Shown: positions 7,069 through 14,700 of the stretch, piece by piece | Layout of the letters: each line of letters opens with the position of its first letter | Numbering within the stretch: position 1 is the first letter of the stretch | Assembly (NCBI GenBank): GCA_002345425.1 | Contig: DDWA01000036.1 | Location: forward strand, 1-15,489 | DNA from: Caryophanales bacterium UBA2298 | GTDB taxonomy: Bacteria; Bacillota_I; Bacilli_A; Izemoplasmatales; Hujiaoplasmataceae | Direction of reading: 5' to 3' | DNA length: 15,489 bases | Translations under genes and position numbers: made by a program | The notes under the pieces: model-generated | What the model was told of the DNA's origin: nothing | The model's database searches: none | The model's input: only the letters and a program-made list of their open reading frames with translations

Positions 7069-7395
7069 TTACACCTCATTAATCTTTTTTTTAATATTTT
7101 CATATTCTTCTAAAGAAATTTCGCCATTAGCTAGTCTTTTCTTTAGATTGCTTAATTCATTGTTTGATTGATTAAGTGGTTGTTTGGTGATAAACCAAAT
7201 TATACCTAAAACAACTAAAACCCAAAAAATTCCCATACCTATCATCCCCATCGGAAACATCATTCCACCAAACATATGCGGATAATATGAATATGTATCA
7301 CCTGCATAAAGTAATGGTAGTAACATTCTTAATACAATACCTAAAAAGATTAATACTAAAATAATTATTCCTATTCTTTCATATGATTTTTTCAT
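7069..7395 (-). CDS. Met-rich membrane protein with SHOCT domain
   Basis: A 108-residue protein with two membrane spans (about residues 8-30 and 55-70). Between them is an outside-facing loop P-H-M-F-G-G-M-M-F-P-M-G-M-I-G-M holding His40 and Met41, 45, 46, 49, 51 and 54, a composition seen in copper-binding Met motifs. The cytosolic C-terminus (about 80-105, L-K-K-R-L-A-N-G-E-I-S-L-E-E-Y-E) is a SHOCT domain, a short element common at the ends of membrane proteins. It is the first gene of the metal operon, with AAGGAAGTGA upstream of the ATG at 7395. The copper role is inferred from the Met loop and the neighbours. Confidence 0.85.
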   Translation of the reverse strand: MKKSYERIGIIILVLIFLGIVLRMLLPLLYAGDTYSYYPHMFGGMMFPMGMIGMGIFWVLVVLGIIWFITKQPLNQSNNELSNLKKRLANGEISLEEYENIKKKINEV

Positions 7396-7422
7396 CTATA
7401 TCACTTCCTTTTCTCATAACGT

Positions 7423-7451
7423 ATTATATAAAAAGAATATGAATGAATTAT
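7423..7451 (-). promoter_or_regulatory. Promoter of the metal-handling operon
   Basis: A perfect TATAAT lies on the minus strand at 7428-7423, about 28 bases before the first ATG (7395). The sequence 17 bases upstream (ATAATT at 7451-7446) is a poor -35 box and is covered by two TCATTCAT direct repeats. A weak -35 with regulator repeats over it is the usual arrangement of a promoter that needs an OmpR-type activator. Confidence 0.6.
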
Positions 7452-7494
7452 GAATGACACAGTAAAATTAATTGTCATATCATTTTGTCTTATC
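7439..7494. promoter_or_regulatory. Repeat-rich operator region between the metal operon and FTR1
   Basis: Three repeat sets share this stretch. ATGAATGA occurs at 7439-7446 and 7450-7457, an 11-bp direct repeat typical of OmpR/PhoB-family sites. ATGACA (7454-7459) and TGTCAT (7473-7478) form an inverted repeat with a 13-base centre. TTGTC-A/T-TATC occurs at 7472-7481 and 7485-7494, a 13-bp direct repeat whose second copy contains the FTR1 -35 box. Together they could bind the local response regulator and a separate metal repressor. Binding is inferred. Confidence 0.5.
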
Positions 7495-7513
7495 TTATGA
7501 TTACTTTATAATA
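7485..7513 (+). promoter_or_regulatory. Promoter of the FTR1 gene
   Basis: TTGTCT (7485-7490), a 17-bp spacer and a perfect TATAAT (7508-7513) precede the gene. Transcription would start near 7520, leaving a leader of about 35 bases with AGGAGGT before the ATG at 7555. The -35 box is within a repeated TTGTC-W-TATC motif. Confidence 0.7.
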
Positions 7514-7554
7514 ACCATGTAAGGCAAAATATATATTTTCAGGAGGTTAATTTT

Positions 7555-8376
7555 ATGCCAGAGTTTTTCCCCGGTTTAATAATCGGTTTTAGAGAAGGCT
7601 TAGAAGCTTTTCTTATTATAGCTATCATCATTAGGTATTTACAAAAAACTGACCGCTTAAGTTCAATTAAATACGTTTGGCGTGGTGCAGGCTTAGGTGT
7701 TGTTCTTTCATTAGTGATTGGCGGTATCTTATACTTAATCGCTAGAGGTTTAAGTGATGTCGACCCGGTAGTTAAGTTATGGGAATCAGGCGCTAGTATC
7801 TTCGCACTGGTCTTAGTATCCACCTTTATCATTTGGATGATTAGAAACGGTTCTAATATGACCTCAGACATTGAAGGTAAAGTTAATAAAACAATATCTA
7901 ATATTGGTATATTAGTTTTAACCTTTGCATTTGTTGCTAGAGAAGGGGTTGAAATCGCAATCTTCTCATTCGCAGGAAATTATTCAATTATCGGCATTCT
8001 AATTGGTATTTTAATATCATTAGTTCTAACAGTCTTAATCTTCTTCTCGCTTGTAAAAGTAAACTTAAAAGTTATCTTTAATATCACTTTAGTTTATCTA
8101 ATCCTACAAGCAGGATTCTTATTAGGTTATGCAGTTCATGAAGGTTTATCAGCCTTTAAAGATTTAGCCGTTATCGAAGCTACTAATCCAATTTATACTA
8201 AACTATTTGATCTATCAGGCACCGTTTTAGATCATAAGACTGGTTTCCTAGGAATTCCATTATATGTAGGCATTGGTTGGTATTCTAAACCAGAAATTAT
8301 TCAATTCTTAATTCAGTATTCTTACACTTTAGGAATCTTTGGTTACTGGTATTATTTCTTAAAGAAAAAACAATAA
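7555..8376 (+). CDS. FTR1-family iron permease
   Basis: A 273-residue membrane protein with about seven spans and the two hallmark motifs of FTR1 permeases: R-E-G-L-E at residues 13-17 in the first span and R-E-G-V-E at 129-133 in the fourth. The glutamates bind iron during transport. FTR1-type proteins (yeast Ftr1, bacterial EfeU, FtrC) move Fe(III) produced by an oxidase partner, often a copper protein. This copy is standalone: no EfeO, EfeB, P19, cupredoxin or multicopper oxidase gene is adjacent. It is transcribed divergently from a copper-type operon and shares its control region. AGGAGGT stands 9 bases before the ATG at 7555. An overlapping antisense frame is a shadow. Confidence 0.93.
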   Translation: MPEFFPGLIIGFREGLEAFLIIAIIIRYLQKTDRLSSIKYVWRGAGLGVVLSLVIGGILYLIARGLSDVDPVVKLWESGASIFALVLVSTFIIWMIRNGSNMTSDIEGKVNKTISNIGILVLTFAFVAREGVEIAIFSFAGNYSIIGILIGILISLVLTVLIFFSLVKVNLKVIFNITLVYLILQAGFLLGYAVHEGLSAFKDLAVIEATNPIYTKLFDLSGTVLDHKTGFLGIPLYVGIGWYSKPEIIQFLIQYSYTLGIFGYWYYFLKKKQ

Positions 8377-8388
8377 AATAAATTATTA

Positions 8389-8428
8389 AAAAATGCACTT
8401 CTTAAGCTGACTGAATTGCATTTTTATT
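8389..8428 (+). terminator. Terminator of the FTR1 gene
   Basis: AAAAATGCA (8389-8397) pairs with TGCATTTTT (8417-8425). TTC/GAA inside continues the stem past one mismatch, and the T-rich tail TTTTTATT follows. It stands 12 bases after the stop at 8376 and separates FTR1 from the next plus-strand gene. Confidence 0.85.
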
Positions 8429-8468
8429 CTTACAATAAAGCAAGAAAAGTTATAAACAAAAATATCCG

Positions 8469-8477
8469 TGCTATAAT
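8469..8477 (+). promoter_or_regulatory. Extended -10 promoter of the CoA-disulfide reductase gene
   Basis: TGCTATAAT is a TGn extension with a perfect TATAAT at 8472-8477. The -35 region (near GTTATA at 8449) is weak. Transcription would start near 8484, giving a leader of about 18 bases that holds GAGGTGA before the ATG at 8502. Confidence 0.6.
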
Positions 8478-8501
8478 AAAACTAATTAAAGAGGTGATTT
8501 T

Positions 8502-9830
8502 ATGAAAGTAATTATTATCGGTGGCGTCGCTGCCGGAATGAGCGCTGCCAGCAAACTTAAAAGATTGGACGATCAAGCAACAATCAAAGTTTATGAAAAA
8601 GGTGAGGATTTAAGTTACAGTGGTTGCGGTATGCCCTATTATTTAGGCGATATCGTAACTGATGAACAAAGGTTAATTGCTAGAACTAAAGAAGACTTTG
8701 AAGCCCAAGGAATTGAAGTCTATTTAAATCATGAAGTAATTAGTGTTAATCATAAAGAAAAAACGGTAACTATCAGAAATTTAGAAACTAATAAAGAAAT
8801 AATTGATACTTATGATAAATTACTGATAGGTACTGGTACATACGCTAATAGAACCAATACTCCAGGAAGTGAAAAAGTAAACGTCTATGTCTTAAATCAA
8901 CTAGAAGATATGCGAGCCTTAAAACCAGTCATTGACAAAGCAAAAAGCGTAGCGGTTATCGGTGGTGGTTATATTGGTATAGAAGTAGCTGAAAATCTCG
9001 CTCATAAAGGCATCAAGGTTGACATCATTGAATTAGCTCCGCAATTACTAACGGTTTATGATAAAGCGATAGCTCAAAAAGCTCAAGAAGCTTTAGAACA
9101 AAAGGGTGTAAAAGTTCATCTTAACGAAAAGTTATTAAAATATGATTTAGAAAATAATAAAACAATAATAACCACTGATAAAACAAATTACGAAGTTGAT
9201 GTTATTATTGAAGCAATTGGTGTTAGACCAAATACGGCATTTTTAAAAGACACGGGAATGGAAATGCTCAGAAATGGCGCTATTGTTATTAACGATAAGT
9301 GCGAAACTAATCTTAAAGATATTTACGCAGCTGGCGATTGTGCTGCTTATCACCACCTAATTAAAAACGAATTGGCATATGTTCCTTTAGGAACTCATGC
9401 CAATAAAACCGGAAGAATAGTTGCGGAAAATATGGTAGGTTTAGATTCTAAATTCAACGGTATTGTCGGTTCTAATATTATTAAAGTCACGGACTTAGCT
9501 TTTGCGAAAACCGGTATTGGTATTGATGAAGCAAAGAGATTGAATCTAGATTATGATTATGTTGATGTCACTGCTAAAAATCAAACTGGGTATTATCCTG
9601 GAGCTAAAAGTATTTTTATGCGCATTGTTTATGAAAAAAGCACAGGGATTCTAAAAGGTGCACAATTAGTCGGTGAAAAAGGCGTATCAGACCGGATTAA
9701 CATTATGGCTCTTGCCATAACAAAAAGTCTAACTGCGAAAGAATTTTCACAATTAGACTTTGCTTACGCTCCACCATTTTCACCTGTATGGGATCCTTTA
9801 CAGGTCGCAACTAATCAAATTAAAGTTTAG
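8502..9830 (+). CDS. CoA-disulfide reductase-like flavoprotein
   Basis: A 442-residue FAD- and NAD(P)H-dependent oxidoreductase of the single-cysteine pyridine nucleotide-disulfide group. Visible elements are the N-terminal FAD site (I-I-G-G-V-A-A-G, from residue 5), redox-active Cys42 in S-Y-S-G-C-G-M-P-Y-Y, the NAD(P)H Rossmann motif V-I-G-G-G-Y-I-G-I-E (152-161), the second FAD motif A-A-G-D-C (276-280), and a C-terminal dimerisation domain with Tyr364/365 and A-Y-A-P-P-F (421-426). The paired tyrosines resemble those of Staphylococcus CoA-disulfide reductase. Water-forming NADH oxidases are close relatives and cannot be excluded. It would keep CoA or other low-molecular thiols reduced. 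The gene ends inside the convergent neighbour (11-bp overlap) with no terminator before it. Confidence 0.88.
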   Translation: MKVIIIGGVAAGMSAASKLKRLDDQATIKVYEKGEDLSYSGCGMPYYLGDIVTDEQRLIARTKEDFEAQGIEVYLNHEVISVNHKEKTVTIRNLETNKEIIDTYDKLLIGTGTYANRTNTPGSEKVNVYVLNQLEDMRALKPVIDKAKSVAVIGGGYIGIEVAENLAHKGIKVDIIELAPQLLTVYDKAIAQKAQEALEQKGVKVHLNEKLLKYDLENNKTIITTDKTNYEVDVIIEAIGVRPNTAFLKDTGMEMLRNGAIVINDKCETNLKDIYAAGDCAAYHHLIKNELAYVPLGTHANKTGRIVAENMVGLDSKFNGIVGSNIIKVTDLAFAKTGIGIDEAKRLNLDYDYVDVTAKNQTGYYPGAKSIFMRIVYEKSTGILKGAQLVGEKGVSDRINIMALAITKSLTAKEFSQLDFAYAPPFSPVWDPLQVATNQIKV

Positions 9831-10698
9831 TTAATTTACTTACCTTGGCAAGCCAGTCTTCAGGTATCTTAGATACTTGAGCGAATATCGCTCCTATCAT
9901 CGTATTTCGATCTGATACCGCTCCACCAAGTACGGCATTATAAGTAACCGCTTCTTGGTAAGAACTAGTATGATATAAAATATGAATGATTAAAGGTATT
10001 GAAAACTTAATTGCACAGGCTCTACCTGAATATTGTTCAATAAAATTATTAGCATCATCCATTTCAATTGCTTTTTTTAAAGCTGTCTGATATTTTTCTG
10101 GACCGATTTGGATAACTTGTTCAATTGCTTTTTTTAGACCTAATTTAGGTAATAAAACAAACAACTCATCAAACATTTTAAAATATTGATAATAATCTTT
10201 GTCCTGGGAATAAACATTTGTTAATTCCCAGGCTTTTTCTCTGCCCAAATCCAATTCTTTACAAACTAGATAGGGAACGAACCCAACTAAATGATCATCC
10301 ATTACATCTATTTCAGGAATGTCTAAATTAAGACTTTTAGCTAAAATACTAATAACATGTTTTTTAGCATAACTCTCAACATAACCAGTATAATTTCCAC
10401 CTGGTTTAAATTGTTGATAGAGCAGTTTACTATAATCTTTCATGGAAAAGTCAGGATTATCTTTCATCGCTTGATATAGCCAGATTAAGATATCTCCCTG
10501 AACAGTCACATCACCAATTTGACTATTTGGATAACTATAAAATGAATTTTTTGAATTCTCAAAATGATGCTTTTCTTGTCTCATAAAAAGTAATGATTGT
10601 TTTTTTTCTAACGCTGCTAAATACTGATAATCGTAAATCCAATGGATACCTAAAGTAGCCGCATTCGCTACTAATCCTGGTAATAAATATTTGTTCAT
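9820..10698 (-). CDS. ADP-ribosylglycohydrolase-family (J1-crystallin-like) protein
   Basis: A 292-residue all-helical protein of the DraG/ADP-ribosylglycohydrolase superfamily. Family-like elements are A-T-L-G-I-H-W-I-Y-D (14-23), I-G-D-V-T-V-Q-G-D (61-69), Y-T-G-Y-V-E-S-Y (103-110), D-D-H-L-V-G-F-V-P-Y-L (134-144) and L-G-G-A-V-S-D-R-N-T-M-I-G-A-I (257-271). They resemble the J1-crystallin branch more than classical DraG. The usual metal-binding G-G-D-x-D/N near the end is G-G-A-V-S-D here, so the di-metal site is altered and hydrolase activity is doubtful. The ATG at 10698 overlaps the upstream stop (ATGA), so it is translated with the AhpD-like gene. Its 3' end overlaps the convergent flavoprotein gene by 11 bp. 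Confidence 0.75.
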   Translation of the reverse strand: MNKYLLPGLVANAATLGIHWIYDYQYLAALEKKQSLLFMRQEKHHFENSKNSFYSYPNSQIGDVTVQGDILIWLYQAMKDNPDFSMKDYSKLLYQQFKPGGNYTGYVESYAKKHVISILAKSLNLDIPEIDVMDDHLVGFVPYLVCKELDLGREKAWELTNVYSQDKDYYQYFKMFDELFVLLPKLGLKKAIEQVIQIGPEKYQTALKKAIEMDDANNFIEQYSGRACAIKFSIPLIIHILYHTSSYQEAVTYNAVLGGAVSDRNTMIGAIFAQVSKIPEDWLAKVSKLTKL

Positions 10699-11243
10699 AA
10701 CTCAATCTTCCCTTCTTCTAATTCAACGCCTAAACCGTGAACTATTCTATTAACATAATTAAAGTAAGCGATTATTTGATTAATATCAAAAATCGTTTCG
10801 TCATCTAAACCAAGATTTCTAAAATTGATAATATCTGTTTCAATCATTTTATAAGAGGTCTTAGTAAGTTTATTAGCATAATCACAGATTGCTAAATCAA
10901 CTTCACCTAATTTCGCTGTTAAATAATTCCTAGCAACTTTCTCCATTAATTCTTTATTCTCAGTAACGTGATTTAGTGCTTCAGAATGATGACCAACACA
11001 ATAAGGACATTGATTGGCACTTGAAACAACTACTCCAATCATTTCTCTTTGTGCTCTTGATAATTTACCTTCACCAAACATTATTAATTCATAAAGATCC
11101 ATATGTATTTTTAATACTTTCGGTCTAATACTATGAACTTTTAATACATTGGCAGTTGGTTCTTTTGTTCTTTTTTCAGCGTCTTCATAAATTTTCTTTA
11201 AAACTTCATTTTCTTCTCTTGATATTTCTTTAATCCAAGACAT
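10695..11243 (-). CDS. AhpD-like (carboxymuconolactone decarboxylase family) peroxidase-related protein
   Basis: A 182-residue helical protein with the AhpD active-site pattern: Glu67, then Cys79-P-Y-Cys82 and His86, spaced 12, 3 and 4 residues as in AhpD. AhpD uses this site for thiol-dependent peroxide reduction. The length and the N-terminal S-W-I-K-E-I start match the group annotated as uncharacterised peroxidase-related enzymes. AAGGAGG precedes the ATG at 11243 at normal spacing. The upstream DsrE-like gene is 24 bases away and the downstream gene overlaps by four bases (ATGA), so all three form one operon. A role in peroxide or thiol defence fits this and the nearby CoA-disulfide reductase. 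Confidence 0.88.
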   Translation of the reverse strand: MSWIKEISREENEVLKKIYEDAEKRTKEPTANVLKVHSIRPKVLKIHMDLYELIMFGEGKLSRAQREMIGVVVSSANQCPYCVGHHSEALNHVTENKELMEKVARNYLTAKLGEVDLAICDYANKLTKTSYKMIETDIINFRNLGLDDETIFDINQIIAYFNYVNRIVHGLGVELEEGKIEL

Positions 11244-11267
11244 TTATAATTCCTCCTTATTATCACC

Positions 11268-11603
11268 TTACAAAGTGATGACTGTTGCATCACTTTGTAA
11301 GAATTCTGTCAACAATTCACCAGTATACATAACATTGATATTTAAAGCTTTTAATGCTTCAATTACACCAAGATCTTCTGCACATTTCTTACAGGCATAG
11401 ATTTTGATGTCTTGTTTATTCATAAGATTTATTCTTCTTTTAACGTCTTCATTATTAGCTACTATAACTTGTGAGGCGCCCCAAATAATTACTTCTACTT
11501 CATCCCACCATTTATTCTTTTTTGAAGTAATGATATATGGTGTAATCATTTCTTGAATATCTATTAAATTATCGCTTTTCCATAAAGCCACTAGTTTTTT
11601 CAT
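11268..11603 (-). CDS. DsrE-family protein
   Basis: A 111-residue cytosolic alpha/beta protein of the DsrE/DsrF-like group. It has an N-terminal strand (K-K-L-V-A-L-W), a W-G-A-S-Q segment at 41-45, the central I-K-I-Y-A-C-K-K-C-A-E with Cys71 and Cys74, and the C-terminal V-M-Y-T-G-E-L-L-T-E-F-L that recurs in this family. DsrE-like proteins often move sulfane sulfur or act in sulfur redox, and the conserved cysteine is the expected carrier. A specific substrate cannot be read from the sequence. GAGGAG lies 9 bases before the ATG at 11603. It is the first gene of the DsrE, AhpD-like, glycohydrolase-like operon. Confidence 0.85.
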   Translation of the reverse strand: MKKLVALWKSDNLIDIQEMITPYIITSKKNKWWDEVEVIIWGASQVIVANNEDVKRRINLMNKQDIKIYACKKCAEDLGVIEALKALNINVMYTGELLTEFLQSDATVITL

Positions 11604-11652
11604 TATCTATCTCCTCGTATAATTTATCTAAATAAGTTTTGTTCTTGAATCA

Positions 11653-11662
11653 ATGATATCAT
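11653..11662. promoter_or_regulatory. Palindrome in the upstream region of the DsrE-like operon
   Basis: ATGATATCAT is a perfect 10-bp palindrome about 50 bases upstream of the DsrE-like ATG. I see no strong -10/-35 pair in 11604-11721, so the promoter of this operon is not placed. The palindrome may be an operator, but its short AT-rich form makes chance likely. Confidence 0.25.
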
Positions 11663-11721
11663 ATATACATCCTTATAATCCTTAATAATGCCTATTTTGT
11701 TTTAAAATGTTCAATTAGAAC

Positions 11722-11757
11722 AAAAAAAGTAAACACTAACATGATCAGTGTTTACTT
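11722..11757 (-). terminator. Terminator of the large repeat lipoprotein gene
   Basis: On the minus strand AAGTAAACACT (11757-11747) pairs perfectly over 11 bp with AGTGTTTACTT (11737-11727) across a 9-base loop and runs into seven Ts (11728-11722). It follows the stop at 11778 by 20 bases. A small inverted repeat, TGTTC-AATTA-GAACA (11708-11722), follows directly. Confidence 0.9.
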
Positions 11758-11777
11758 AGATTATTGACTTGAAAATT

Positions 11778-14700
11778 TTAAACTAAAGGATTCCATTCAG
11801 CGTAAACTGTCACAGGATCATCTGGCATTGTCGTGAATTCATAAGGAATATAATCAGTTATGATATCAATATACCAATCATCGAATACATAACCTTCATT
11901 GATTGTTGGCAAAGGTGCACTTACAGCATCACCAACCACACCATATATCATAATCGGATCATCACCGTTATTTTGCATACATCTAATATAACTTGCATTT
12001 AAAATTGGTGTTTGTGCCCCCGCTCCCCAATCAACACTCCAAGTCCCAGGTATAACAGTAGCTTCAATATAAATTACTACTTCTAAAGAATATCTGAAAG
12101 CATTATTTTCGACAATCGTAACCGACTCAGGAATAAAAAATTGTGTTAAGTTGTAACATCTTTCAAAAGCACTAAATCCGATACGCGTAAGATTTTCAAT
12201 ATCCTCAAAGATAATATTAGTTAAACTTTCACACTTATTAAAAGCATAATCATCAATGATCATCACTGCACCTGGTATATATATTTTTTCCAATGAAAAA
12301 CATTCTAAAAAGGCGCTTACTCCGATTCTTACAACATTTTCAGGCAAATTTATAAATCGTAAATGTTCATTGCCGATAAATGCATAATCTCTAACTTCAG
12401 ATATTGTACTGTTTTCTGGAATATTTACCGTTACTAAATTAGAACAATAAGAAAACATAGAGTGACTGATGTAACTAATGCCCAAAGGTAAAGTTACTTC
12501 AGTCAAGGAATCATTATTAGAAAAAGCATACATACCGATAAAATTAATGCTATCAACTAAGTTAATTTCTAATAAACTCGAGTTATGATAGAAAGCACTA
12601 TTACCAATAGTAGTTAAACTGCTTGAATCACTAATTGTAAAAGTTTTCATGTTTTCATTAAAGCCAAAGGCATAATCATCAATTTCAGTAACAGAATCAG
12701 GCAAGATAAAATTATCTAAACTAACACAACTATAAAAAGCATTTTTCCCAATCAAATTAAGCATACTGCCTGCTTCAAATTCGACAAGAGTTAAATTTTG
12801 GTCATTATTGAAAGCATAATCACCAATCGTAGTTACATTGGCAGGTATGGTAATCGTTCTTAACTTCATATCATTCATAAAAGTTCCTGTACGTATCACT
12901 TCAATCAAACTACCAGTTTCAAATTCAACACTTGCTAATTTAGAATTATTACTAAAAGCATAAAATCCAAGATAAGCAACTGATCTTGGAATTATAATTG
13001 CTTTCAAACTTATACAATCGTAAAAAGCATAATCAGAAATAACTAATACTTTACTAACCGGTAAAAACTCAATACTTTCTAAACCAGAGCTGCTATAAAA
13101 AGCCATTTCATTAATCTCAATAACTGTATTTGGTATAACAATACTTCTAAGCGTATTGTTATATGCAAAGGCAAAAGGCATTATCTGTTTGACGATGTAT
13201 TCGACATCGTCAATCATTAAGCTTTTTGGAATGATTAAATCTGTTGGTTCGTAAGCAAGGTAATCAATAATCCTAACAGATTGATCACTTAAAGCTACAT
13301 AAGTCATACTATCTAAATTACCTACTTCAACAACCCAGCTATCGACTAATGCCAGTCCATTCCAACCAACTGGCCATGAACTACTATCAGCCCCAAATAT
13401 AACATAAATGTTTAAAAATTGATTACCTCCTAAAAAAGCATCATTCCCTATGTTTTCGACTGTACTTGGAATTACCGCACTCGTTAAGAAAGGATTATCT
13501 TTAAAAGCACTATTACCAATACTCGTTACTCCTTCTGGTATAACGATAGCATTTAAATGATAACAATTTTGGAAAGCAAAGTCTTCAATAGTTTCTAAAG
13601 TAGAAGGTAAGATAATAGTGGTGATATTAAGCGCGTCTTTAAATCCACTAGCAGGAATAATTGTTACTCCTTCTTTAACGATAAGCGTGTCATTTTTTAA
13701 GGCAAATTGCACTTTATCTACTTCACTATAAAACAAATCTGCATATACTGGATGATTCACTGCAAAAGTACAATCAGTGAAGCCAATATATTGAGGTTCA
13801 ACTTCTTGAAAAGAAGTCACAATTGATGAAATACTTAAACTCTCAGTATCAAAATAGGTCTTAACAAATCTTATATCGTTATAAATAGTACTATATGTTG
13901 CAAGAGCAGCTGTTTCATTTTCACTATCCTTAGTGACTATTAAACTATCGTTAACGACAAACTTGCTATAGAATGTATTCGATAAAATAATCGGTTCTAC
14001 AGCATTAATTTCACTGTTTTCCACAATTATACTAGCGTAATTAGCAAAATAGATATTAAAACCATTACCACTCACATCTATCACACTATCAGTCAAAAAG
14101 ACGCTGATATTATCAGAATCATATAAGCCTATCGCAATTTCTACATCTCCGTTTAAAGTAACATTATCTAAAGTTAAACTATAGCCATTTAAACTATTAA
14201 GATTAAATAAAAAATCAGAATCAAACCCTAATATCTCATTATCAACAATAACTTCTAAATCATAAATCCATAAATGACCAAAATTAAGCATATCCTGATT
14301 AATGTAATCATAATAATAATCATCAATTATCGAAAACAAATATTCGTTATCTTTTGTTATCAGTTGATGATGATTACCATAAATTGTAATTGCCCTATCA
14401 GCGTTTACAAATAATTCTTCATCAACTGTAATATCACTGCCAAAATATATATCTTGATAAGAATAATCTGCCAAAGCTGAGATTAGTTCTTCTTTAGAAT
14501 TAATAGTTATTGAAGTAGTTTTTTGCCATTTAGCATAAAGAGTCATATCTTGACTAATTAAAAAACCAGTTTCAACTTTAGGACTATTAACATCAAGGCC
14601 TAAATACCAACCTAAAAAGAGATACCCAGGTTTTTCGGGAACAGGTAAATAATTTACGGTTACACCGTAATCATATCCGTGCATTCCAACATTACTTCCA

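Noticed and set aside
7539..7871. Open frame of 110 residues on the minus strand opposite FTR1
   Set aside because: Its composition is Lys/Thr/Pro-rich with no family features, and it lies wholly opposite the conserved FTR1 coding sequence with no suitable binding site.
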